From the NCBI RefSeq assembly GCF_022921075.1, contig NZ_CP095050.1, positions 1,860,001 through 1,924,000 on the forward strand: a stretch of DNA of 64,000 nucleotides. Reading direction: 5' to 3'. Shown here in pieces: positions 44,201-51,916 of the stretch; positions within the stretch are counted from its first letter, which is position 1; the number at the start of each line of letters is the position of its first letter. The notes below the pieces were generated by a model. The model had not been told where the DNA came from and searched no databases. It saw only the letters and a list, made by a program, of their open reading frames with translations. A program made the translations under genes and the position numbers. The stretch is from Hymenobacter sp. 5317J-9. Lineage in GTDB: Bacteria; Bacteroidota; Bacteroidia; Cytophagales; Hymenobacteraceae.

Positions 44201-44436
44201 GGCGCTACGGTGGCGCTCACCGAATATGCCCCGTCGGCGTCCGACGACGCGCCGAAGGTGGTGCCGTTCAGCAGCACCGTGGCCCCGGGCAGGCCCAGGC
44301 CGGCGGCGTCGGTCACGCGGCCGCGCAGGGTGTAGCGCTGGCCGGCGGTTTGGGCCAGCACTGGCACGGCCAGCAGCAGGCACAGCAGCAGCCCGCCCAA
44401 ATGCCGGGCCAGCTGGTCTCGATATAAGTGGTACAT
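41236..44436 (-). CDS. SusC/RagA-family TonB-dependent transporter
   Basis: 1066 residues. Signal peptide, carboxypeptidase-regulatory-like domain (about 34-115, LRGRVTDAAGLGLPGATVLLNGTT), a TonB-box-like LDEVVVVGSTVTVNRRE, the plug (LNSLQGKVPGAQITQNSGDPAG, DPLYVIDGVI) and a 22-strand barrel ending in a typical C-terminal strand (RTYQIKLSATF). Pairs with SusD to import oligosaccharides across the outer membrane using TonB energy. A possible promoter lies 50 bp upstream. Transcribed after nagB on the same strand but across 286 bp that contains copy 5 of the palindrome. Confidence 0.93.
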   Translation of the reverse strand: MYHLYRDQLARHLGGLLLCLLLAVPVLAQTAGQRYTLRGRVTDAAGLGLPGATVLLNGTTFGASSDADGAYSVSATVAPGNYTLTISLIGYKSETRPLRLGTDETVTTDVALAEAQQKLDEVVVVGSTVTVNRRELGNAISTIKGSELTQSGSGAVLNSLQGKVPGAQITQNSGDPAGSMSVRLRGIHTLAGSSDPLYVIDGVIISNASTNVSQLALANDIGVANAGQNRLADLNPNDIASINVVNGSAAAAIYGSRAANGVVIITTKRGAAGGVKVSAFTSFTVNELRKSVSVNTYGKQFGYAGLRLYTIGGITPANIAANPGTTTTSITRANVATPLASNLVDVPRYNYFDQIFRTGYGTDDGVSFSGGSERTQYYVSLGYLKNQGIIKGTDFTRYNLRARVEQRLTNWAKISAGLSYINSFSNEKANGNVFYSPINSVNITNNIYDITQRDANGNLLAVEPTRVNPLSTIEDMKFTQGVNRTISDVQVNLTPFKGFSLDYVFGVDAFSQAGQGYIRPYPYQATAGLPAARYPFGYASNANNVAVQLNSDINAGYEYDFSETLKLSLRAGYNYQFSQQDLTATQGQNLAPFITTVSGASNTTVTSQYNLDRYSLSGYYGQATLGYRNLAFITAAVRRDRASKFSPSQTNQVYPKISGSLVVSDMSFWQNSTYGQVFNTLKLRASYGESGNLVILPTYGRFYAFNPVGFLGRNTLTPSTQLANPDVKPERNSEVEVGADFGFLKDRISLGATYYYQEITDLLLSRNLAPSSGGATIFNNVGRMENRGVELQLTVVPVKTENFTWDVTALYNRNRNKVLDLPGSNGNTQAISIDNAAGAPVYLLAGQPAGVFYGSGYARDANGNLLLTPQGFPQDERTTGQAVGAVGFVPSRTADGQPSYGPGTAIANVIIGDPNPKWTGSLSSNFSYKKLSLHVLFDAVQGNSVFNADKRTRQGVGLGDLAEKELRGELPRGYIFAIYNTQEFRVDDGSYVKLREAALSYALPTFTRLISSLNLSLVGRNLYSWDNYNGFDPETSAGGSNDLLRAIDFGNVPIPRTYQIKLSATF

Positions 44437-44486
44437 AAGCAGAAGAGTTTGGTGGGAAAAAGGTGAGAAAGCAAGCTTCTTAACAT

Positions 44487-44520
44487 CAAGGTATAGAAAT
44501 AATTCGCTTAATATTCAACT
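44487..44520 (-). promoter_or_regulatory. Possible promoter of the minus-strand susC
   Basis: On the minus strand TTG (44516-44518) and TACCTTG (44487-44493) are 22 bases apart, fitting -33 and -7 spacing. Start codon 50 bp downstream. Confidence 0.4.
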
Positions 44521-44590
44521 TCTGCTATGAATGGGTTCGGAGGGGGGGTAAAAGTGAGGTGTAGGAAAGTATGAGAAAATTCAGCAGCCC

Positions 44591-44700
44591 GTCATGCTGA
44601 GCGCAGTCGAAGCATCTCTACCGCAGCGGTATTTCCATCGAAAGAATTAGCTGCGCGGTAGAGATGCTTCGACTGCGGCTGCGCCTCCGCTCAGCATGAC
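44591..44700. repeat. Intercistronic palindromic element, copy 5 (subfamily B)
   Basis: Left arm 44591-44624 and right arm 44655-44700; the right arm matches after removing a 12-base insertion (GGCTGCGCCTCC). Between nagB and susC. Confidence 0.87.
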
Positions 44701-44722
44701 CGTTGTACATGGCATTTTTGCC

Positions 44723-46657
44723 TCAAAAAGCCCAGCGCACGAAGGCCTCAATGCCTTCGTATTCGGGCAGGCCGAGCTCGTCGTAAATCTTGGCCGTGGT
44801 GCGGTTGCGGGCCTCACTGCGCTGCCAGAACTCGCGCTGGTCGGCGCCGGGGAACAGCGGCCGGTCCTTCTGGCTCTGGTGCTTGAAGATGGCGCGGCGC
44901 TTGCGCGTGAGCTCGGAAGGGGAGAGGGGCACGGCCATCTCAATCTGGTCGATGTCCCATTCCTGCCAGGCCCCGCGGTAGAGCCACACCCAGCAGTCGT
45001 CGAGCCACTGCGTGCCCGACTCCTTCAGTCGGTAAATCGACTCAAAAATGGCGGCCAGGCACACGCGGTGCGTGCCGTGCGGGTCGCTCAGGTCGCCGGC
45101 CGCGTAAATCTGATGGGGCTGAATGCGGTTCAGCAGCTCCATGGTGAGGCGGATGTCCTCGTCGCCGAGCGGCTTTTTGCGCACGCGGCCGGTTTCGTAG
45201 AAAGGCAGGTCGAGGAAGTGGGCGTTGGCGTCGGGCACGCCGGCCAGGCGGCAGGCACTCTTGGCCTCGCCGCGCCGGATAAGGCCCTTTATCTGCTGCA
45301 CCTCGTCGCTGTCGACCTGGCCGGGCTGCTTGTTTTTGAGGAATTCCGCCACGCGGTGGTAGAGGTTGTCGGCCGGCTCGTCGCCGGGCAGGCGGAAGGC
45401 GTGGTCGTAATCGGCCACAAATTCGGCGAAGCGAATGGCCTCGTCGTCGAACACGGCAATATTGCCCGAGGTCTGGTAGGCCACGTGCACCTCGTGGCCC
45501 TGGTCCACGAGCCGCAGCAGGGTGCCGCCCATCGAAATCACGTCGTCGTCGGGGTGCGGCGAGAAGATGAGCACGCGCTTGGGAAACGGCGCGGCGCGCT
45601 CGGGGCGGTGGGTGTCGTCGGCGTCGGGCTTGCCGCCGGGCCAGCCGGTGATGGTGTGCTGCAGCTCGTTGAAGACGCGAATGTTGATGTCGTAGGCCGG
45701 GCCCGACTGCGCCAGCAGTTCCGAGAGGCCGTTTTCGTTGTAGTCTTCCTCGGTGAGTTTCAGAATGGGCTTGCTCACGCTGCGGGCCAGCCAGGTGATG
45801 GCCTTGCGCACCAGGGCCGCGTCGTGCCAGTCGCAGGGCAGGCCCAGCAGCCAGGGCGTTTTGCGGGGCGTGAGCTCGGCGCCGGCGGCCTCGTCCAGCA
45901 CCACCTGCACGGCCGGGTGGCGCTGCAGGTAAGTGGCCGGCACCGTATCGGTCACCTCGCCTTCCACCATGCGCTTCACCACGGCGGCTTTGCCCTCGCC
46001 CCAGGCCAGCAGCACAATGTGGCGGGCTTCGAGAATGGTACCCACGCCCATGGTGAGGGCCCGGCGCGGCACGTTTTCCTCACCGTAGAAGTCGGAGGCC
46101 GCGTCGGTGCGCGTCACGTGGTCGAGGGTAATCATGCGGGTGCGGGAGGCCGGCCCCGAGCCGGGCTCGTTGAAGCCGATGTGGCCGGTGCGCCCGATGC
46201 CCAGCAGCTGCAAATCGATGCCGCCGGCCTCGCGTATCTGCTCCTCGTAGCGCTGGCAGAAGGCCGGCACCTGCTCCGGCGGCACGGTCCCATCGGGAAT
46301 GTGCACGTTCTCGGGCCGGATGTCGACGTGGTCGAACAGGTACTCGCGCATGAAGCGCACGTAGCTCTGCAGCGAGCCGGGCGCCATGGGGTAGTACTCG
46401 TCGAGGTTGAAGCTGATGACGTTCTGGAAGCTCAGGCCGTCTTCGCGGTGCAGGCGCACCAGTTCCTCGTACACCCGCGTGGGCGACGAGCCGGTGGCCA
46501 AGCCCAGCACGCAGGGGCGGCCCTCGGCGGCGCGGCGGCGAATGAGGTCGGCGATTTGTTGGGCTACGGCGGCGGAGGCTTGCTCCGAATCGGCGTAGAG
46601 GCTAACGGGGAGGTGCGCACCGGCGGTGGCGGGCAGCGTTGCGAGGGGGGAGGCCAT
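44723..46657 (-). CDS. nagB: Glucosamine-6-phosphate deaminase fused to a PIG-L deacetylase domain
   Basis: 644 residues, about 2.4 times a normal NagB. The N-terminal 280 residues hold NagB motifs: LGLATGSSPTRVYEELVRL, ISFNLDEYYPM, LLGIGRTGHIGFNEPGS. They convert GlcN-6-P to fructose-6-P and ammonia. After a linker, the C-terminal domain (from about 360) has H368-P-D-D-D in FSPHPDDDVISMGGTLLRL and later DPHGTHRVC, features of LmbE/PIG-L zinc N-deacetylases. The fusion suggests a combined deacetylase-deaminase. Full-length fusions occur in other Bacteroidota. ATG 46657 opens MASPLATLP; a GTG further upstream is less likely. First gene of the amino-sugar block. Confidence 0.9.
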   Translation of the reverse strand: MASPLATLPATAGAHLPVSLYADSEQASAAVAQQIADLIRRRAAEGRPCVLGLATGSSPTRVYEELVRLHREDGLSFQNVISFNLDEYYPMAPGSLQSYVRFMREYLFDHVDIRPENVHIPDGTVPPEQVPAFCQRYEEQIREAGGIDLQLLGIGRTGHIGFNEPGSGPASRTRMITLDHVTRTDAASDFYGEENVPRRALTMGVGTILEARHIVLLAWGEGKAAVVKRMVEGEVTDTVPATYLQRHPAVQVVLDEAAGAELTPRKTPWLLGLPCDWHDAALVRKAITWLARSVSKPILKLTEEDYNENGLSELLAQSGPAYDINIRVFNELQHTITGWPGGKPDADDTHRPERAAPFPKRVLIFSPHPDDDVISMGGTLLRLVDQGHEVHVAYQTSGNIAVFDDEAIRFAEFVADYDHAFRLPGDEPADNLYHRVAEFLKNKQPGQVDSDEVQQIKGLIRRGEAKSACRLAGVPDANAHFLDLPFYETGRVRKKPLGDEDIRLTMELLNRIQPHQIYAAGDLSDPHGTHRVCLAAIFESIYRLKESGTQWLDDCWVWLYRGAWQEWDIDQIEMAVPLSPSELTRKRRAIFKHQSQKDRPLFPGADQREFWQRSEARNRTTAKIYDELGLPEYEGIEAFVRWAF

Positions 46658-47019
46658 AAGGAAACGGGGGCTGGGGTGGGAGGGGCCGGTAAGTTGGTGA
46701 ATGCCCGGCACGAATCAAAACTTCACAAATAGCAAATAGATAATTTCTAATAATGAGGATAAAAATTTCGGGACGGACGAAGGCAGCGCCGTGCGCTATT
46801 TGTTGGGAACGATTGCGGGAAAATTGCCCAATTGTTTCGCACATTTGACCCTTTCCTTTCCGTTTTGAGCGCCTCTGCCTGCCTGTATGAGCTACAAGGC
46901 CCTGTATTGTAATTGCATAGCTATTTTGCCGACCTTGGGGCCGGAACCTAACGGCGCGCCGTGCCCGGGTTCCGGCCTTTTTTATTGATTCCCTTTTTCC
47001 CACCAATTCATTCTTCCTC
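46658..47019. other. Divergent promoter region with a leader terminator
   Basis: 362 bp between nagB (minus) and the second susC (plus). A TATTTTG at 46922-46928 is a weak -7 candidate for susC; no clear -33. The intrinsic terminator at 46939-46983 stands between it and the start codon. Composition is AT-rich up to 46870. No other gene is seen. Confidence 0.5.
46939..46983 (+). terminator. Intrinsic terminator in the leader of susC, possible attenuator
   Basis: An 11-base stem (46939-46949 with 46967-46977, one G-U) encloses a smaller palindrome (46951-46962) and is followed by six T. It ends 37 bp before ATG 47020. Since no plus-strand gene precedes it, it may terminate a short leader RNA. 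Confidence 0.65.
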
Positions 47020-50000
47020 ATGAAAAAAAAATACTGGCTATTCCTGCTATTGCTGGGCGTGCTGCTGGCGCCGCCCAGCTGGGCCCAGACGGCGACCCGC
47101 ACCGTGTCGGGCATCGTCACGTCCAGCACTGACCAAAGCCCGCTGCCGGGCGTCACGGTGCTGGTGAAGGGCACCACCACGGGCAGCACCACCGGCTCCG
47201 ACGGCCGCTACTCGGTGCAGGCCGCGCCGGGCGCCACGCTCGTGTTCAGCTTCATCGGCTACGCCTCGCAGGAGCGTGCCGTGCCCGCCGATGGCGCCGT
47301 GGACGTGGGCCTCAAGGAAAGCACCACCGGCCTCGACGAGGTGGTGGTGACGTCGTACGGCATTCCGCAGGCCAAGCGCGAGCTGGTGACGGCCGTGCAG
47401 GAAGTGAAAAGCAAAGACATCATCGACTCGCGCCAGACCAACGTGGTGAACGCCCTGCAGGGCAAGGTGGCGGGCGTAAATATCACCTCCTCGGGCGGCG
47501 CGCCGGGCGAGGGCGCCAGCATCATCATCCGGGGCGGCACCTCGCTCGACGGCGACAACCAGCCGCTGTTCGTCATCGACGGGATGATTATGGACAACGG
47601 CTCCTTTCAGGAAAGCACGGCGCCGGGCGGCGGCTCGGCCTTCAACGGCCTGCTGGGCCGCTCGGTGGGCTCCTCCAACCGCGCCGGCGACCTCAACCCC
47701 GAAGACATCGAAAGCATCACGGTGCTGAAAGGCCCAGCCGCCGCGGCCCTCTACGGCCTGCGCGCGGCGGGCGGCGCCGTGGTCATCACCACCAAGAAAG
47801 GCAAGGCCGGCACCACCACCCTCAGCTACCGCACCCAGTACTCGGTGGACGAGGTGAGCCGTCTGCCCAAAATGCAGGGTCTGTACAAGCGCGGCAGCAG
47901 CGGCCTGGCCGACCCCTCCACCCGCATCTCGTTCGGCCCGCGCTTCGCGCCCGGCGAGGAAGTGTACGACAACGTGGGCAACTTCTTCCGCAAGGGCAAC
48001 GCCTTCCAGAACTTCCTGAACCTGTCGGGCGGCTCGGAAAAGGCCAGCTTCTTCGTGTCGGCCTCGAACTTGCAGCAGCAGGGCGTGACGCCGGGCAGCA
48101 AGTACGACAAAAGCACCGTGCGCCTATCGGGCACGGCCCAGCTCACGGAGCGCTTCAAAGTGAGCGGCTCGGCGCAATACCTGACCTCGGGCGGCGAGCG
48201 GCCCATTCAGGGCCCGGGTCTGTTTGGCTCGTCGGGCGGCTTCCTGCTGAGCCTGCTGAACTGGCCGCGCGATGACGATGCCCGCAACTACCTGAACCCC
48301 GACGGCACCCGCCGCCGCCTGCTGGCCCCCGGCAATGGCACCGACGCCGACGCCGACAACCCCTACTGGACGGTGAACAACAACCCCCAGACCGACCGCA
48401 CCAACCGCTTCATCGGCAACGTGCAGCTGAGCTACAAAGTGGCCCCCTGGCTGACCCTGAGCCACAACATCGGCACCGACTTGTATACCTCGCGCGTGAC
48501 GTCGGTGCGCGCCGTGGGCACCTCGCAGGTGGGCAACCAGAACGGCGGCATTGCCGAAACCGTGGACCAGTTCCGCCTCACCACCGCCACCACGCTGGCC
48601 AGCTTCAACCACGACTTTGGCCAGAACGTGGGCACCACGCTGGTGCTGGGCAACACGCTGGAAGAAAACATGGACCAGGCCGTGGACTACATCGGCCTGA
48701 TTTTCCAGAACCCCAACTTCGTGGGCCTGAATAACACGGTGAACCGCAACGCCCTGCAGCGCGACTCGAAGCGCCACCTCATCGGCAACTTCGCCCGCTT
48801 GAACGTGTCGCTGTTCAACCAGCTGTTCCTCGAACTGCAGGGCCGCTACGACCAGTCCTCCACGCTGCCGCGGCCCGATGAGAACAAGATTTACGGCAAG
48901 GGCTTCCTCTACGGCTCGGCCGGCCTGGGCTACGAGTTCACCAAGGCCCTGGGCCTGGACCAGAGCAACATCCTGAACTACGGCAAAATCCGCGGCTCGG
49001 TGGCCGAGGTGGGCAAAGACACCCAGCCCTACCGCATCCAGTCGGCCCTGACGCAGAACACCTACATCGGCGGCGGCTTCCGCAACGACTTCTTCGGCTC
49101 GAACCCCAACCTGCGCCCCGAGCGCACCCGCACCTACGAGGCCGGCATCAACGTGCAGTTCTTCAAGAACCGCCTGGGCCTGGACTTCAACTATTACTAC
49201 TCGCGCACCAAGGACCAGATTATTGCGCCCCGCGTGAGCCAGGCCGCCGGTTTCATCCTGCAGTACATCAACGGCGGCATCGTGACCAACGAAGGCCAGG
49301 AAATCTCGCTCACCGGCACGCCCATCAAGGGCAAAGACTTCAGCTGGGACATCATTGCCAACTTCTACCACAACACCAACCGCGTGGAGGAATTGCCCTT
49401 TCCGCTCACGGTGGTGTTCCAGTCCGACGCCTTCATCACGGACGTGCACGAGGGCGGCGCCTTCCCCGGCCGCCCCATTTCGGGCCTCGGCGCCACCGAC
49501 TTCAACCGCGTGACCGACCCCAGCAGCGAGTTCTACGGCCAGATGATTATTAACTCGACCACCGGCTACCCCTCGGTGAACCCGCTGCTGCAATACGCCG
49601 GCAACCGCGCCCCGCGCTTCACCACCCAGCTGACGAACACCTTCACCTACAAGGGCTTGTCTCTGACCTCGCTGATGGACTTCCGCGTGGGCGGCGTGGT
49701 GATTAACGGCAACGACTGGTACCAGACCCGCGTGGGCACCTCCCTGCGCACCGAAGACCGGTACAAGCAGGTGGTGTTCGACGGCGTGATTCGCAACGCC
49801 GACGGCAGCTACTCGAAAAACACGCGCCCCGTGGAGCTGACCCAGACCTACTACACCAGCATTCTGGGCGCGGCGGGCACTGCCTTCGTGGAAGACGGCT
49901 CGTGGGCCCGCCTGCGCTACGTGACGCTGAGCTACGCCCTGCCGGCCACGCTGCTCTCGCGCACCGGCTTCATCAAGGGCGCCGAACTGAGCGTGACGGG

Positions 50001-50154
50001 CCGCAACCTGGTGCTGTTCACGAAGTACACCGGCGCCGACCCCGAAACCTCGGCCGCTGGTGCCGGCGTGCGCGGCGGCGGCTCCAACGGCTTCGATTAC
50101 GGCAACACGCCGGGCACTCGCGGCGTGGATATGGCGTTGCGCGTTAACTTCTAA
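47020..50154 (+). CDS. SusC/RagA-family TonB-dependent transporter, second system
   Basis: 1044 residues. Signal peptide MKKKYWLFLLLLGVLLAPPSWAQ, carboxypeptidase-regulatory-like domain (about 27-105, SGIVTSSTDQSPLPGVTVLVKG), TonB-box region LDEVVVTSYGIPQAKRE, plug with NALQGKVAGVNITSSGGAPGEG and the barrel ending VDMALRVNF. Its barrel has little similarity to that of the first SusC, so the ligand is probably different. It is transcribed away from nagB, with an intrinsic terminator in its leader. susD follows after 35 bp. No glycosidase in this operon identifies the substrate. Confidence 0.94.
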   Translation: MKKKYWLFLLLLGVLLAPPSWAQTATRTVSGIVTSSTDQSPLPGVTVLVKGTTTGSTTGSDGRYSVQAAPGATLVFSFIGYASQERAVPADGAVDVGLKESTTGLDEVVVTSYGIPQAKRELVTAVQEVKSKDIIDSRQTNVVNALQGKVAGVNITSSGGAPGEGASIIIRGGTSLDGDNQPLFVIDGMIMDNGSFQESTAPGGGSAFNGLLGRSVGSSNRAGDLNPEDIESITVLKGPAAAALYGLRAAGGAVVITTKKGKAGTTTLSYRTQYSVDEVSRLPKMQGLYKRGSSGLADPSTRISFGPRFAPGEEVYDNVGNFFRKGNAFQNFLNLSGGSEKASFFVSASNLQQQGVTPGSKYDKSTVRLSGTAQLTERFKVSGSAQYLTSGGERPIQGPGLFGSSGGFLLSLLNWPRDDDARNYLNPDGTRRRLLAPGNGTDADADNPYWTVNNNPQTDRTNRFIGNVQLSYKVAPWLTLSHNIGTDLYTSRVTSVRAVGTSQVGNQNGGIAETVDQFRLTTATTLASFNHDFGQNVGTTLVLGNTLEENMDQAVDYIGLIFQNPNFVGLNNTVNRNALQRDSKRHLIGNFARLNVSLFNQLFLELQGRYDQSSTLPRPDENKIYGKGFLYGSAGLGYEFTKALGLDQSNILNYGKIRGSVAEVGKDTQPYRIQSALTQNTYIGGGFRNDFFGSNPNLRPERTRTYEAGINVQFFKNRLGLDFNYYYSRTKDQIIAPRVSQAAGFILQYINGGIVTNEGQEISLTGTPIKGKDFSWDIIANFYHNTNRVEELPFPLTVVFQSDAFITDVHEGGAFPGRPISGLGATDFNRVTDPSSEFYGQMIINSTTGYPSVNPLLQYAGNRAPRFTTQLTNTFTYKGLSLTSLMDFRVGGVVINGNDWYQTRVGTSLRTEDRYKQVVFDGVIRNADGSYSKNTRPVELTQTYYTSILGAAGTAFVEDGSWARLRYVTLSYALPATLLSRTGFIKGAELSVTGRNLVLFTKYTGADPETSAAGAGVRGGGSNGFDYGNTPGTRGVDMALRVNF

Positions 50155-50189
50155 ACGACGGCTTCAGCTGTCTTTCCCGCTTTACTTTT

Positions 50190-51746
50190 ATGAACCTGAA
50201 CCGCTATATAATGGGCCTCGGGCTGCTGCTTGGCGGCAGTGCCCTCACCGCGTGCGAGAAGTTTCTCGACGTGAACAACAACCCGAACAACCCCGTCGTC
50301 TCGACGCCGAACTTCCTGCTGCCGGGCATCATTTCCAACGGCATCCAGGTGCAGATGTTTTCGGCCTTGCGCACGCCCTACCTCTCGCAATACGTGGTGA
50401 GCCGCACCGTCAACAGCGGCGGCAACGACCAGTATTTCCTGACCAACGCCCAAAGCACCAACACCTTCAACTACTCCTACTTCCAGGCCGGCGGCAACAT
50501 CCCGGTGATGCAGAAGGCGGCCCAGGAAGAAGGCTCGGTGTACTACGTGGGCGCGGGCAAAATCATGCAGGCCATGATTCTGGCCCACGCCACCGACATG
50601 CTCGGCGACATTCCCTACTCCGAAGCCTACCAGGGCGGCGCCAACTTCACGCCCAAGTACGACTCGCAGGAGTCCATTTACGGCGTCATCAACCAGCTCT
50701 GCGACGAGGGCGCGGTGGAAATGTCCAAGCCCGCCAGCGCCAATTTCCGCCCCCTCTACACCACGGCGCCCAGCGAAAGCGGCGACATCCTGTATAAGGG
50801 CGACCCCGGCAAATGGGTGCGCCTAGCCTATGCCCTGAAGGCTCGCCAGGCCCAGCACCTTACCAAAAAGAGCACCTACAACCCCACGGCCGTGCTGGCC
50901 CTGTGCGACAAGGCGTTCACGTCGTCGGCCGACGATGCCCAAATCAACTTCCAGGTGGCCGTGGCGCCGCTCTCGAACACCACCAACATTTTCGGGGTGA
51001 CGCGCGGCAACTTCGGCTCGGCCACCTTCTCCTCCAACGTGGTGAAGTACCTCAACGGCACCACCTTCCCCGGCGTGGTCGACCCGCGCTTTGGCGTGCT
51101 GGTGCCCACCACCAGCACCGGCGCCGACCCCGGCCGCGGCACCACCACCAACCTCACGCCCGGCTCCACGCTCACCGACTTCTACGGCGGCTGGTACGCC
51201 CGCGACCTGGGCTACTTCGAGGCCATTACCTACCACGAGGTGAAGTTCATTGAGGCCGAGGCCGCCTTCCGGGCCAACAACCTGCCCCGCGCCCTGGCCG
51301 CGCTGCGCGAAGGCATTCGGGCGCACATGAAGAAGGTGAGCACGGGCGGCACGTTTACGCCCCCCACGGTCACGTTCCCGCTCATTTCCGACGCTCAGAT
51401 TAACGCCTACCTGGCCAGCGCCGCCGTGCCCCAGAACGAGGCCCAGCTCACGCTGCGCTCCATCATGGAGCAGAAATACATCGCCATGTTCCTGAACCCG
51501 GACGCGTGGTCGGACCTGCGCCGCCTGGATTTTGACCGCACCATCTACGTCAACTTCCTGTACCCCTTCTACAACGGCACCAGCACGGGCCCGCTGCAGG
51601 GCAAGTACCCCCGCCGCCTGCTGCCCGGCGCCACCGAAGTGACCGTGAACCCGAACGCCGTGGCCGGCCTCTACGCCGAATCGGGCACGGCCCTCGGCAA
51701 CGACAACGAGTACGTGACCAAGCCCCTGTGGTTTGACCGCCCGTAA
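50190..51746 (+). CDS. SusD/RagB-like lipoprotein (SusD-like_2 type), second system
   Basis: 518 residues with a lipoprotein signal (GGSALTAC, Cys near 22). The start KFLDVNNNPNNP and the central segments GKIMQAMILAHATDMLGDIPYSEAYQGG and YEAITYHEVKFIEAEAAFR-like helix pattern belong to the SusD-like_2 group. The C-terminus carries IMEQKYIAMFLNPDAWSDLRRLDFDRTIYVN. It is the surface partner of the SusC encoded just upstream. Palindromic copy 6 lies between it and the next lipoprotein gene. Confidence 0.9.
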   Translation: MNLNRYIMGLGLLLGGSALTACEKFLDVNNNPNNPVVSTPNFLLPGIISNGIQVQMFSALRTPYLSQYVVSRTVNSGGNDQYFLTNAQSTNTFNYSYFQAGGNIPVMQKAAQEEGSVYYVGAGKIMQAMILAHATDMLGDIPYSEAYQGGANFTPKYDSQESIYGVINQLCDEGAVEMSKPASANFRPLYTTAPSESGDILYKGDPGKWVRLAYALKARQAQHLTKKSTYNPTAVLALCDKAFTSSADDAQINFQVAVAPLSNTTNIFGVTRGNFGSATFSSNVVKYLNGTTFPGVVDPRFGVLVPTTSTGADPGRGTTTNLTPGSTLTDFYGGWYARDLGYFEAITYHEVKFIEAEAAFRANNLPRALAALREGIRAHMKKVSTGGTFTPPTVTFPLISDAQINAYLASAAVPQNEAQLTLRSIMEQKYIAMFLNPDAWSDLRRLDFDRTIYVNFLYPFYNGTSTGPLQGKYPRRLLPGATEVTVNPNAVAGLYAESGTALGNDNEYVTKPLWFDRP

Positions 51747-51775
51747 GCAGGCTAATTGCTTCGTTGCGCCGGGTC

Positions 51776-51872
51776 TGTCATCCTGAGCGCAGCGAAGGAC
51801 CTTCTCACGCTAGCACTGATTACTGCAAATCGCTCTTCGGTGATAAGGTCCTTCGCTGCGCTCAGGATGACA
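51776..51872. repeat. Intercistronic palindromic element, copy 6 (subfamily C)
   Basis: Perfect 28-base arms (51776-51803, 51845-51872) beginning TGTCATCCTGAGCGCAGCG, ending GGACCTT. Translating through it gives HPERSEGP-type peptide, so it is not coding. Confidence 0.9.
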
Positions 51873-51916
51873 AGAGCGGTACTCTCCCCATCCCCCAGAT
51901 TTTAACTCTTCGTTAT

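Noticed and set aside
44696-46732. 678-codon plus-strand open frame opposite nagB
   Set aside because: Antisense shadow of a well-supported fusion gene; starts in palindrome DNA.
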